From: JABWBD01 sp040768665
Lineage (GTDB): Bacteria > Planctomycetota > Planctomycetia > Pirellulales > Thermoguttaceae
DNA: 58,262 nucleotides
Assembly: GCA_040768665.1 (NCBI GenBank)
Contig: JAXGMN010000066.1
Location: 1-58,262, forward strand
Direction: 5' to 3'
Made by a program: the position numbers and the translations under genes. This document shows, piece by piece, positions 5,737 to 14,421 of the stretch (position 1 is the first letter of the stretch; each line of letters starts with the position of its first letter). A model generated the notes under the pieces. It had not been told where the DNA came from and made no database searches. It saw only the letters and a list, made by a program, of their open reading frames with translations.

Positions 5737-7197
5737 TCAGTTGCCCGGAGTGGCGTACGCGGGAAAGCCTCGCTTGAGAGCGTCCTTGCGCAGCACGCTT
5801 TTGTGTTCCGGGTCGATCTCGAAAGGACCGCCGTTCATGCGAACTCGCACGTGATATTCGTCGGCCGGTTCGGAAGGTACTCGCCACGAGTACCGGCAGG
5901 TGAAACCTCATCCATACTCGAATTCACCCTCGGCGACCGTCTTGCCGTCAGCGGTCGTGATGGTGAATTTCGGCTTGCCGGGACGATTGCCGTTGACCCG
6001 CATATCGGTACAGATCTCGCCGGCCACACCAAGCAGGGACATCCCCAGCGACACCATGTTGGCATCCTGTGGATACTGGACGTCGACGACGGGACGGTAG
6101 GGCGGGCCGAAAGGCAATACGGACGTCTTGCCCTCGATCACCTCGACCGGCTCGCACTTCGAAGATGCCGTGGCCGAGACGCTCGTGCTGCGGGGAGCCC
6201 GCGCCGCCATGGTCGGGCCGAGGGCCTGCATCAGAATATCGATCACGGAGGGCTCCGCTTTCGAATCGGTCTTCTTCGGCACTGCCATGCCCGTGCGGTC
6301 GAGCATGTAGGCCTGGAGCTTCCACTGCCCCACGGGCAACGGAGCTTTCCCCGACTCGTCGCCCCGGACCTTCAAGAAGCCCTTGTCGCCGTACACGACC
6401 GCGCGGAATCCCTGGCCGACCAGCAGCGACGACAGGATGACGATCATCGCGCCGGTGGGCAGATCGGCCAGCGCGGCCAGGAGAAAACCGCCGAGTCCGC
6501 TCGCCAGGCCCAAGATGGCCGACAACGCCAGCGCTTTGCCGTAGCCCTTCACCAGCAGAAAAGCGGCGACAGCCGGGTTGGTCAGCAGGCTGTAGATCAT
6601 CAGGCCGCCCACTGTCTGGAAATTGACCGTGAGGACGACGCTGGTCAGGATCAAGAAGATCGTCCAGACGGGCGTTACGGTCACTCCCGCGGCCGCGGCG
6701 TGCGCCCGCGAGAAGAGGATCGCCCGCAATTCCTTGTAGAACGCCGCCACGACCAGCACTTCCAAGATCGCGGCCCCAGCCATGATGTGGAAGTCGCGCC
6801 AACGGCAGAAGTTCAAGCTGCCCCAGAGAAGACTGCGGACTTCGTTGTCGGAAATGCCGTAGACGCTGAACAGCCCGAGCCCGAGAAAGGCCAGCCCCAT
6901 GGTCAGCGAGAAGAGCATTCCCAACAGCACGTTGGAGTCGACGCGGGCCGACTCCGGGTCGAGAACTCCCAGGGCGAGAGCCGTTGCGGCGGCACCGGCC
7001 AACGCGGGAAGCATCAGCGCCGGCCCCGTCAGGCCGCACAGGCTCCCGAAGACCGCACCGGCCAGGGCGGCGTGAGAAACGCAGACGCCCAGGAAAGGCA
7101 CGCGCATGCCGACGATGTACGTGCCGAGCATGCCGGTCGTCGCACCCGCCAAGGCTCCACAGCACATCACCGGCGCCCAAAAAAGCAGGTCAATCAT
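5737..7197 (-). CDS. Metal ABC transporter permease (ABC-3 family) with C-terminal domain; candidate selenoprotein (in-frame UGA)
   Basis: Residues 1-270 are a ZnuB/MntB-like permease with about eight membrane helices (MIDLLFWAPVMCCGALAGAT, GLMIYSLLTNPAVAAF). Residues about 340-486 form an added domain of unknown function. The frame meets TGA at 5908-5910 (codon 430), giving a 429-residue protein if this is a stop. The same frame continues with protein-like sequence (GFTCRYSWRVP, EYHVRVRMNGGPFEIDPEH) to a second TGA at 5737, 486 residues in all. A perfect stem-loop follows the first UGA at selenocysteine-insertion distance. A nonsense mutation is the main alternative. The ATG at 7197 has AGGAGG upstream, retained in the IS direct repeat. 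Confidence 0.7.
5876..5894 (-). promoter_or_regulatory. Candidate bacterial SECIS stem-loop
   Basis: In the permease mRNA, 13 nt after the in-frame UGA, GGUACUCG pairs perfectly with CGAGUACC around a UGG loop (8 bp stem; 7 bp with a GUGGC loop if the closing pair opens). The apical loop begins about 21 nt after the UGA and has a G in its first two positions. Published bacterial SECIS descriptions ask for a loop roughly 16-37 nt downstream with a G near its start. The element lies within the coding frame, as bacterial SECIS elements do. Confidence 0.5.
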
Positions 7198-7215
7198 GCG
7201 CGGAGCCTCCTGCGG

Positions 7216-8841
7216 TGGCCGTTCACGGTTTTCGAGGTTTCTGTCGTCAAAAAGTGATCTTGGCGAAACCTCCGGAGATCGGTTATCACGGAGGCTATGG
7301 CAAAGCTGTACACGGAATTTGAAGTCCGACGCCTGATCGAGGAAGCGACGGCACCGCTGCTCGCGAGGATCGCGGAGTTGGAAGCTCAGTTGGCGGCGGC
7401 GAAGAAGGATTCGTCGACCTCGTCGAAGCCTCCCTCCAGCGACATTGTGAAACCTCCGCGGCCGGATGCGAAGACCGGCAAAGGCCGGAAGAAGAAACGC
7501 CGGCCAGGCGGGCAACGGGGACACGCACGGCAGGAACGCCCGCTCTTTCCTCCCGAACAAGTGGACAAAGTCTGGTGCTATGAGTGGGCGGAGGCCTCGT
7601 CGCTGCCGGAGTGGGAGCCTCTGGACGAATATCAGACGGTGCAGCAAGTTGACCTGGTGCCGAAGCTGTTCAAAGTGGTCGAGCATCGGGCACGACTGTA
7701 CCGGCACCGCGTGACGGGACAGGTGGTGGTGGCAGCCATGCCGGAGGCCGTCCGGGGGGCAGGCTTGATTGGGTCGCGCTTGTCCGCCTTGATTGCCTAT
7801 CAAAAAGGCGCCTGCCACATGACCTATCGGGTCATCCAGACGTTCCTGCGCGACGTGCTCCAACTGGACTTCTCCACGGGTCAACTGGTCAAGATTGTCG
7901 GCAAGGCGAGCGACGCCCTGCTTTTCAGCTATGAACAATTGCAAACCGCTCTGCCCACGTGCAGGATGGTCAACATCGATGAGACGGGACATCCGGAGAA
8001 CGGCCAGAAACTCTGGACGTGGGGATTCCACGTGCCGGGCCCGGATGGATTCACGTTGTTCCACATCGACGCGGCGCGGAGTTCGGAGGTGCTCAAGGAA
8101 TTCCTGGGGGAGACCTTCTCCGGCGTGGTCGGCTGCGACTATCACAGCGCCTACCGCAAGTTCTTGAATGACCTCGGAGCCCAGATGCAATTCTGCTGGG
8201 CGCACCTGATCCGCGATGTGAAATTTCTCACAACGCTGCGTGATCGCGCCACACGCGGCTATGGCGAGCGACTGCTGACGGCGATCAAGGGACTCTTTCA
8301 TGTGTGGCACCAACGGGACGTCATGCGACCGGATCGCTGGAAACAGTCGGCGGACCGTGCCCGACGCGAAGTGCTCAAGGTTGCCAGGCGTCCGCCCCGA
8401 TGCCGCGAGGCACAGAACATCGCCAAGCGTTTTCGCAAGCACGGCGAACACTACTTTCGCTTTCTGGATACGCCAGGCGTCGAGCCCACGAACAACGCCA
8501 TGGAGCAACGGTTTCGCTTCGTCGTGATCGACCGCAAAATCACCCAGGGGACGCGCGGCCAAGCGGGCCGATCCTGGTGTGAGCGTATCTGGACGGTGCT
8601 CGCCACGTGTGCCCAACGGGGCCGCTCGGCATATCTCTTCCTGCAAGAAACCATGGACGCATTCTTCGCGGGACGCACGCTTCCCACCCTGGAACTGAAC
8701 TCCTCGTAGCTCATGGAATGTCGTCCCTGGGCATCAGCGTTATCCCCACAGACTGCGTCTGTCTCGCCGCCTCTTCAAAGGTGAAAATTCAGGGAAACTC
8801 CCGATGTGATGCTGCGCGCCCACGAAATCCGTGAACGGCGA
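7216..8841 (+). mobile_element. IS66-family insertion sequence, complete
   Basis: The element is 1,626 bp and carries one transposase gene. Its ends are imperfect inverted repeats sharing GCCGTTCACGG followed by A or T and TTTCG. It is flanked by direct repeats CCTCCTGCGG (7206-7215 and 8842-8851). IS66 elements normally make 8 bp duplications, so two bases may match by chance. Removing the element rejoins the ATPase and permease genes with a stop/start overlap. The perfect repeats and intact gene indicate a recent insertion. Confidence 0.9.
7297..8709 (+). CDS. IS66-family transposase (TnpC-like)
   Basis: The product has 470 residues and is intact. It has an N-terminal coiled-coil/leucine-rich part, then the basic SSKPPSSD linker typical of IS66 TnpC, then a zinc-binding-type region. 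The DDE catalytic core has NIDETG and CDYHSAY for the two aspartates and EPTNNAMEQ for the glutamate. A GGAGG lies 3 bp before the ATG. The element lacks tnpA and tnpB, as in the ISBst12-like subgroup. It is transcribed opposite to the interrupted transporter operon. Confidence 0.93.
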   Translation: MAKLYTEFEVRRLIEEATAPLLARIAELEAQLAAAKKDSSTSSKPPSSDIVKPPRPDAKTGKGRKKKRRPGGQRGHARQERPLFPPEQVDKVWCYEWAEASSLPEWEPLDEYQTVQQVDLVPKLFKVVEHRARLYRHRVTGQVVVAAMPEAVRGAGLIGSRLSALIAYQKGACHMTYRVIQTFLRDVLQLDFSTGQLVKIVGKASDALLFSYEQLQTALPTCRMVNIDETGHPENGQKLWTWGFHVPGPDGFTLFHIDAARSSEVLKEFLGETFSGVVGCDYHSAYRKFLNDLGAQMQFCWAHLIRDVKFLTTLRDRATRGYGERLLTAIKGLFHVWHQRDVMRPDRWKQSADRARREVLKVARRPPRCREAQNIAKRFRKHGEHYFRFLDTPGVEPTNNAMEQRFRFVVIDRKITQGTRGQAGRSWCERIWTVLATCAQRGRSAYLFLQETMDAFFAGRTLPTLELNSS

Positions 8842-9632
8842 CCTCCTGCGGGCACCGCGGCGTAGCGACCGTCGGCTTCTACGAGCGTCAGCCGCGATCC
8901 GTACAGATCCGCAACCAGGCGGGGCGTCAGAATATCCCCGGGCCGGCCATCCGCAACGACGTTTCCGTCGCGCAACACCAAGAGGCGCCTGCCGCATCGG
9001 GGGATCACCTCCAATTCGTGGCAAACCAACAGAATGGTGAGCGCCGTTTCGGCGTAGAGTTGCTCCAGGGCTTCCACGATCTGTTCGCGCCAGAAGAGGT
9101 CGAGATTGGCCGTCGGCTCGTCAAGCAGCAGGATCTCGGGCTCTTGAACCATTGCCTTGGCAATCAGCGTCTTGCGTTGTTCCCCACCGGACAAGCTCGC
9201 GTACGCGCGCCGCGCGAGATCGGACAGGCCGAGCCGTTCGAGCCAGGCGTCGACGATCTCCCAGTCCCTGCGTGTAAACCAGTGAAGCAGGCCGGCGATC
9301 CCCGTGCGCCCGATGGCGACCACTTCGCGCACGGTCAGCGGGGTCTCGCTGTGACCGGCGAGAACCTGGGGCACGTAGCCAACCCGCCGACGAAGCTTGC
9401 TCAGCGACGTGCCTGCGCGAGGTGCCACCGACTGCCCCAGGACGTGGATTGCGCCCGAGGTTGGCCGCGAGAAACCCAGCAGGCATTTCAGGAGCGTGCT
9501 CTTGCCGGCCCCGTTGGGGCCCAGGACCACGACAACTTCGCCCCTGCCAACCGTCAGGTGCTCGACCTGAAGGATACTCTGTCCGCCGGCGCGGACCGCA
9601 ATCGTACGCACCTCGATCGCGGAGCCCTTCAT
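8775..9632 (-). CDS. Metal ABC transporter ATP-binding protein, C-terminus altered by IS
   Basis: The product has 285 residues. Walker A GPNGAGKST is at 38-46, followed by a Q-loop (VGYVPQ), signature LSGGEQRK, Walker B EILLLDEPTANLD and the switch histidine in LLVCHE. It resembles ZnuC/MntA-type ATPases that energise ABC-3 permeases. The start overlaps the lipoprotein stop (ATGA). The last 21 residues, after AAVPAGG, are read from inside the IS66 element. Without the IS the frame would end SAHD and stop at the permease start (ATGATTGA). The nucleotide-binding core is untouched, so the protein is probably still functional. Confidence 0.88.
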   Translation of the reverse strand: MKGSAIEVRTIAVRAGGQSILQVEHLTVGRGEVVVVLGPNGAGKSTLLKCLLGFSRPTSGAIHVLGQSVAPRAGTSLSKLRRRVGYVPQVLAGHSETPLTVREVVAIGRTGIAGLLHWFTRRDWEIVDAWLERLGLSDLARRAYASLSGGEQRKTLIAKAMVQEPEILLLDEPTANLDLFWREQIVEALEQLYAETALTILLVCHELEVIPRCGRRLLVLRDGNVVADGRPGDILTPRLVADLYGSRLTLVEADGRYAAVPAGGRRSRISWARSITSGVSLNFHL

Positions 9633-10519
9633 GGATGCTCCCCGGGAGATGGCGGCACGGCCGACAGAGCCGCTATGTTCCGAAGCACCAAGGCGTCGAA
9701 GGCATTGTCCTGGCCTGGCGCCGGGAAGTTGGCGAAGACAGCCACCTTGGCGTGCAGACGATCGGCCAATGCGTCAGCCAGCCTCCGTCCTTCCGGTTCG
9801 TTGGCGATGATGAGGCCTACGTTCGCCGTCTCGCCGCCCGTTACCGCCCGATCGATCTCGCGGGTCCCTGCCGTGTCCGAGCCCGAAAACGTGGCCACCA
9901 CGCGCAGTCCCAACCATCCGCAGAACGCCGCCTGATGCCGGCTGGCCAGCACCGGCGTGCCACGCAGTCCCATGGCGTCGATCCGCTCGGTTACCTGGTG
10001 GCTGAGCGATGCCATGCGTCCGGCGACCTGGGCCAACCGATCGTCGGCTTCCGCGGCCTTCAACTCGCCAAGGGACACGAAATGATCCGCAATCTGCCGG
10101 CACACGGACGTGTAGCTCTCCGGCTCACACATCCCGCCAGGCACTTGGATGGCCAGCGATGACGGCGAGTTGCCGCCCCGTTGGCCCAGCTTCTCATCGA
10201 GCGCTTGTTGAAAATCGAATCGTACCAGGAACCGGCACCTGGCAAGGTCGCTGATTTGACTCGGTCGCATGTCGAAGTGCCCCGGACACATAGCCGGGCC
10301 CGCCAGCCGGATCAGGGGAACGTCTGTGAGCAGGACGTCGCGGATGGCCGCCTCGAGGTATGGGCTCGACACAGCCACCGGGTCGATTGAAGCTGTGCCG
10401 GCGGCAATGGCACGCGCCTCGGGGCTCGTAGCCGCCTGCTTCGCTCCATCGCAGCCGCCGAGAATCGCCGCCGCAGAAACACCGCAGACGATCCAGCACG
10501 CGAAGTATCGCAGTGACAT
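9629..10519 (-). CDS. Metal ABC transporter substrate-binding lipoprotein (ZnuA-like)
   Basis: The product has 296 residues. The signal sequence ends in a lipobox, ILGGC, with C23 as the likely acylated cysteine. The body has the two-lobed, long-helix pattern of cluster A-I binding proteins (LAQVAGRMASLSHQVTERID as the linking helix). Possible metal ligands include AMCPGHFDM and SRHQAAFCGW. The protein is unusually rich in cysteine for this family (MCEPESYTSVC, LARCRF). It is first in the operon with a GGAGG before the ATG at 10519. The substrate is presumed to be a divalent metal; which one cannot be told. Confidence 0.75.
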   Translation of the reverse strand: MSLRYFACWIVCGVSAAAILGGCDGAKQAATSPEARAIAAGTASIDPVAVSSPYLEAAIRDVLLTDVPLIRLAGPAMCPGHFDMRPSQISDLARCRFLVRFDFQQALDEKLGQRGGNSPSSLAIQVPGGMCEPESYTSVCRQIADHFVSLGELKAAEADDRLAQVAGRMASLSHQVTERIDAMGLRGTPVLASRHQAAFCGWLGLRVVATFSGSDTAGTREIDRAVTGGETANVGLIIANEPEGRRLADALADRLHAKVAVFANFPAPGQDNAFDALVLRNIAALSAVPPSPGEHP

Positions 10520-10592
10520 TGGTACCTCCCCAGTGAGATTCGCTCTGCCATCCTCTGGCCAGCCCTTGGCGCCGGCCGGTCGCAAGCTCCAG

Positions 10593-10621
10593 AGTATTAT
10601 GATTGAGCGATGGATAATACT
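10593..10621. promoter_or_regulatory. Palindrome in divergent promoter region
   Basis: AGTATTAT (10593-10600) and ATAATACT (10614-10621) form a perfect 8 bp inverted repeat with a 13 bp spacer. It lies in the 122 bp between the divergent transporter and methyltransferase genes. It is AT-rich against a GC-rich background. A metal-responsive repressor (Fur/Zur or DtxR type) would be the obvious candidate, but the sequence is not a known box that I can match. Confidence 0.45.
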
Positions 10622-10641
10622 GAAGCCCTCCGAGACAGAGC

Positions 10642-11283
10642 ATGAGTGCCGACAAGCAGACTGCCTCCGTTGACGATCCTCGCGTCGCCTTCTTCGATCG
10701 CCTTGCGGCCGAGTGGGACGTTTCCGAACAAGACCCGCGAGCAACCGTCGCACGTCTGGGCGAGCTCGCCGAGTATCTCGACCTGCGGCCGGGCTACGAC
10801 CTACTAGAGGTGGGATGTGGCACGGGCCAGTTGACCGGCTGGCTGGCAGAACGCGTCGCGCCGGGGAAGGTCGTGGCGGTCGATTTCGCGCCCTCGATGG
10901 TCGCTGAGGCGCGGGCGAAAGGGGATGTGGCCGATTTCCGGGTCGCTGACGTTTGCTCGGACCCGCTTGGAAACGCCTGTTTCGACGTGGCGCTCTGCTT
11001 CCATAGTTTCCCGCACTTTCGCGACCAGCCCGTGGCGATTCAGAACCTCGCCCGAGCACTGAAGCCGGGCGGAAGCCTGCTCGTGATGCATTTTTCCGGA
11101 AGCCGACAGGTCAACGCGTTTCACGATCAGGTGGGCGGCGCGGTGGCGGGCGATCACCTGCCGCCGCGCGAGGATTGGGAGCGGATGCTCGCCACATCGG
11201 GCCTGTCGCTGACCCAGTTCGTCGACCGCGAAGACCTGTTTCTGTTGAAGGCGTTGTTGCGCACTTGCGACCGGCGCTACTAA
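10642..11283 (+). CDS. Class I SAM-dependent methyltransferase
   Basis: The product has 213 residues with a Methyltransf_11/UbiE-type fold. Motif I is LLEVGCGTGQL near residue 54, the acidic ribose-binding position is VVAVDFAPSM, and motif II/III segments are FDVALCFHSFPHF and ARALKPGGSLLVMHF. The substrate is unknown. It starts 122 bp from the divergent transporter lipoprotein, so it may share its regulation. The TAA overlaps the stop of the convergent pseudogene by 3 bp. Confidence 0.8.
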   Translation: MSADKQTASVDDPRVAFFDRLAAEWDVSEQDPRATVARLGELAEYLDLRPGYDLLEVGCGTGQLTGWLAERVAPGKVVAVDFAPSMVAEARAKGDVADFRVADVCSDPLGNACFDVALCFHSFPHFRDQPVAIQNLARALKPGGSLLVMHFSGSRQVNAFHDQVGGAVAGDHLPPREDWERMLATSGLSLTQFVDREDLFLLKALLRTCDRRY

Positions 11284-12528
11284 TGCTCCAACGAAACCTC
11301 GCCGCCGGCAATCGTGGCAAGAGCGCCAAATGCGTCCATGTTCACGTTCTCGCTGACGAATTGCAATGAACCGTCGCAGCGTACGAAGCTTGCGCCCGTG
11401 GGGTGCTGCCCCCCCAACCGCGCTTGCAGGGATCGGCCCGCCAGGTCCGCCCATTTCGACGCACCGGTCGAAGTCGCCCAGAAGTGTCCGTGGTTGAGGC
11501 GTTGCGGCAGAGAGGGTGTAGTAGGCGAACGAGTAGGCCCAAAACGTGCGGAACTCGGGGCTGGTGCGGGTCGAGGACTCGCCAGCCATCAAGGTGTTCG
11601 ACGTGCCGTCACGGACGTCCTCCATCCGTTCGCGGTGCAGTCCCCAAACGCCCACAATGTGGATAACCCCGCGCAGCTCGGGACGATACTCGAACATCAT
11701 CTCGGAATCGAGGAAGTTTAGCCCGTCGTAGTTCCGCCCAGTGACGGCCCGGTAGGAGCCAGGCATGTACTTCGCGCCGCTCAACGTGGCGGGGCCCGTG
11801 CCAGGCACGGCCGGCGTCCGAGGATCGTAGTCCGAGGGACACGAGTAGGAAGGGACAAACGCCTCGCGGACCTCGCGGTTCTCTTCAGCCTCGTTCATGT
11901 AGGCGAGAGAATAGCGTTCCCCTAGCACGTTCTGTTCCAGGTAAGGAAGGATCGCGATCAGCCAGTTGCCAAATCGGCTCGAGTGGGAGACGGTGGGCTC
12001 GCTCATGCCGGGGCACATGTTGCTCGTTGACGTTGTACTTTCCGTTGTAGAACAATCCCGGAGCGCGCGCATCCACTCGAATCAGGTCGCCGCGCTGGAA
12101 GGGCTGGGAAGTCCCGTCCGGGTAGTTGATCCGTTGCATCTCCGCCGCCCATTCTGCGTCGGAGTAGTTCTGGTCGTCATTCCACGGTATGAGCTTCCGC
12201 ATGTAGAGGGCGGTTCCTCCAAAATCATCGTCTGCCGTTGCCTGAATGTAGACCTGCCACTGGGCGGCCGAGTTGCCGTAGTTGAGCATGTCCCAAGGTT
12301 GAGCATGTCCCAAGGATTGTTGATCACTACCCTGGTCAGCGAGATGGGATAAGGCGAAACCTCGCCCGAAGGCCAGGCGGACGCGCCGTCCGCGTTGACG
12401 GCCTGAAACTCCGAATGCTTCGTCGGGACGAAGGCTGCTTCCGCCGGTAGAGGGGCAAGCAGCAGGCAGGCCAGAGCCGCCCCAACGGCAGCTAGCAGGG
12501 ACGTGGTTCTCAAACGAGTGTGCGTCAT
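11280..12528 (-). pseudogene. Mosaic secreted-protein/DUF1559 pseudogene
   Basis: The 5' part (start 12528, with GAGGAG upstream) encodes a signal peptide and an exported-protein segment (VPTKHSEFQAVNADGASAWP). It is frameshifted by an exact 17 bp tandem duplication (12281-12297 and 12298-12314). It resumes in another frame (YGNSAAQWQVYIQATADDDF to NGKYNVNEQH). Near 12020 the frame changes again into a DUF1559 C-terminal half (FGNWLIAILPYLEQN, RDGTSNTLMAGES). A last frame change in a G-run near 11410 is needed to read GWGGQHPTGASFVRCDGSLQ through to the TAG at 11280. At least three frame breaks and a fusion of two protein types mark it as dead, barring sequencing error. Confidence 0.75.
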
Positions 12529-13298
12529 GGCAGCAACTCCTCATGGTGTGAACAAGGATCGCCCCAAGGATGTTACGAATCTTAATCACGTAATACCCGT
12601 GATTCGAGTCCGACGTTTACCTCTGTCAATAGGCTCAAAGGCACCGCAAGCAATTCCGCCGTTTTCTTGCCGAACATCACCAGGTTGTCCGGAGCATTTC
12701 ACTGGCGGCTGAGAAGGAAGCCGGCGCGGACGTCGAACCGTTCTTGTAGACAATGATGCCGGTACCGCTGCTGTCGCCGTCCGGATCACGGTTCGACATA
12801 ACCGTCGCCATTCTGGTCGACGCTGGGGTAGCCGCCCGGGACAGCCAAATGGATGCTAGAGCCACCCACGCAACCAATTTTTTCTGCCCCCGGGCGGACG
12901 CCAAGCACAAGGGTACTGCGGTGGTGCTGTTTTGTTGACGCAAGGGACCTTTTCGCCGCGGTGTCGGTCTCTTCGACACGCGTGGCGAAAAAACCGACGC
13001 GCAAGCCGGGTGTGACCGGCAGTGCTTCGGCAGTAAGTTCTGCATAGTCAGTGGCTTGCGGTGCAAAGATGCTATGGTCGGCCATTGGCATGGCGGATGC
13101 ATTCACGAGGGCGACACGTCGCGGTACGGGTTGTTTGGTAACCGTTCACGGGGCGGGAAGGAAGGGGACAGGTCCATGTTTTCGGGCATCGTCTGTACCG
13201 TGAAAATGCGTCAACTGGCCGAAAAATGGACCAGTCCCCGGCCGCCCCGTGAACGGTTACGATTGTTTGCCACTCGATCAGGAAGGACAGAGCCCTCC
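12529..13298. other. Gene-poor stretch with decayed coding signal
   Basis: No intact gene was recognised. Minus-strand fragments near 12780-12880 read GGYPSVDQNGDGYVEP and an adjacent-frame DPDGDSSGTGIIVYKNGS. The D-x-N-G-D-G piece is like a dockerin or EF-hand loop, suggesting remains of a secreted protein. The hairpin repeat at 13138-13260 occupies the end of the gap. Confidence 0.35.
13138..13260. repeat. GGGGACAGG/CCAGTCCCC hairpin repeat, copy A1
   Basis: The outer arms are GTAACCGTTCACGGGGCGG and its complement. The inner core GGGGACAGGTCCAT pairs with ATGGACCAGTCCCC apart from one A-A mismatch. The element is 123 bp. The copy at 30838-30960 has the same length, arms and core but a different centre. 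It lies 38 bp before the DUF1559 start. Confidence 0.8.
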
Positions 13299-14342
13299 AT
13301 GCGGAAACCCCGCCCCGATTCCCCCCGTGCTTTTACCCTCGTCGAACTCCTCGTGGTCATTGCGATCATCGGAATCCTGATCGCATTGCTGTTGCCCGCG
13401 GTGCAGGCGGCCCGCGAGGCGGCCCGGCGGTCGCAATGCAAGAACAACCTCAAGCAGATCGGGCTGGCGCTGCACAATTACCTGGACAGCAATCGCGCAT
13501 TCCCGCCCAGTTTTTGCATTCGCCCCGGGGCGACGCTCACCGGAAACAACGGCTCCTGGGCAATCCACGGGCGGCTGCTCCCGCTGCTCGAACAGGGCAG
13601 CGCCTACGACCACGTGCGGCTGGATATTGCGTGGGACGCCCAACTGGCGACCGGAGTGCCGACAATGCGTGTGCCGACTTATCTTTGTCCAAGCGAAGTC
13701 AACGATACGGTGCGGACGAAGAACGGCGCGCCGTACGTCTATCCGCAGAACTACGGCTTTAACATGGGCACCTGGCTTGTCTTCAACCCGGCGACACTGC
13801 GAGGGGGCGAGGGCGCGTTTTTCGTCAACAGCCGCACGCGCCCGGCCGACTTTCTCGACGGGTTGAGCAACACGCTGGCCGCGGCGGAGGTCAAAGCCTT
13901 TACTCCATACGTCCGCAACACGAGCGACCCGGGTGCGACGCCTCCGGCGACGCCTGCGGCCTTGTTGGCGTTGGGGATTCTCAGCGGTGGAGACCACAAG
14001 CTGGGCCCGGCCACGAACGACTGCACGGGCCACACGGAATGGCCGGATGGCCGGGTGCACCATAGCGGCGTTACCACTCTTTTCGCGCCGAACACCGAGG
14101 TGCCTTACGTGTACGGCGGCCGAACGTACGACATCGACTACAACGCCGCGCAGGAAGGACGCAGCACGACGCAGCCCACCTACGCGGCGATCACCGCCCG
14201 GAGCTATCACCCGGGGATCGTCAACGCTTTGGTCATGGACGGCTCGGTGCGGTCGATCAGCGAGACGGTGGATCTCAATGCCTGGCGGGCCTTCGGCACG
14301 CGCGGAGGAGCAGAGGTGATTTCCAGCAGCGATCTGCCGTGA
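13299..14342 (+). CDS. DUF1559 type IV pilin-like protein
   Basis: The product has 347 residues. After a short basic leader comes the prepilin methylation motif, RAFTLVELLVVIAIIGIL, a single hydrophobic helix of a type II pseudopilin. It is followed by AVQAAREAARRSQCKNNLKQ, the DUF1559 hallmark. The C-terminus has the usual VMDGSVRSISETVDLNAWRA. Planctomycetes carry many copies; they are presumed surface or secretion-linked pseudopilins, exact role unknown. I chose the ATG at 13299 because upstream frame lies in the hairpin repeat. Confidence 0.92.
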   Translation: MRKPRPDSPRAFTLVELLVVIAIIGILIALLLPAVQAAREAARRSQCKNNLKQIGLALHNYLDSNRAFPPSFCIRPGATLTGNNGSWAIHGRLLPLLEQGSAYDHVRLDIAWDAQLATGVPTMRVPTYLCPSEVNDTVRTKNGAPYVYPQNYGFNMGTWLVFNPATLRGGEGAFFVNSRTRPADFLDGLSNTLAAAEVKAFTPYVRNTSDPGATPPATPAALLALGILSGGDHKLGPATNDCTGHTEWPDGRVHHSGVTTLFAPNTEVPYVYGGRTYDIDYNAAQEGRSTTQPTYAAITARSYHPGIVNALVMDGSVRSISETVDLNAWRAFGTRGGAEVISSSDLP

Positions 14343-14421
14343 CCAGGTGCCCGGTCGGAAACGATGCCGCGGGCGGAGAAGTGCGCAGTTTGCTCCTGGT
14401 TGGTTGTCAGTCGGATTGTCT

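Noticed and set aside
5908..5910. Possibility that the UGA is recoded as Trp or Gly throughout the genome.
   Set aside because: Many other genes in the window end in TGA at expected places (for example cysH, the DUF362 gene and the binding lipoprotein), so a code change is not supported.
5908..8646. A 912-codon minus-strand frame spanning the permease and the region opposite the IS66 transposase.
   Set aside because: Its first 480 codons are antisense to an intact transposase and are not protein-like. The real permease start is the ATG at 7197 next to its Shine-Dalgarno sequence.
10804..12072. A 422-codon minus frame starting in the mosaic pseudogene and running antisense through the methyltransferase.
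   Set aside because: Only the first part is DUF1559-like. The rest is antisense to the methyltransferase and arises from a frameshift in the G-run near 11410.
12786..13106. A 106-codon minus frame containing DQNGDGYVEP.
   Set aside because: The coding-like signal covers only the last third and moves to another frame beyond the stop. Treated as debris of a secreted protein.
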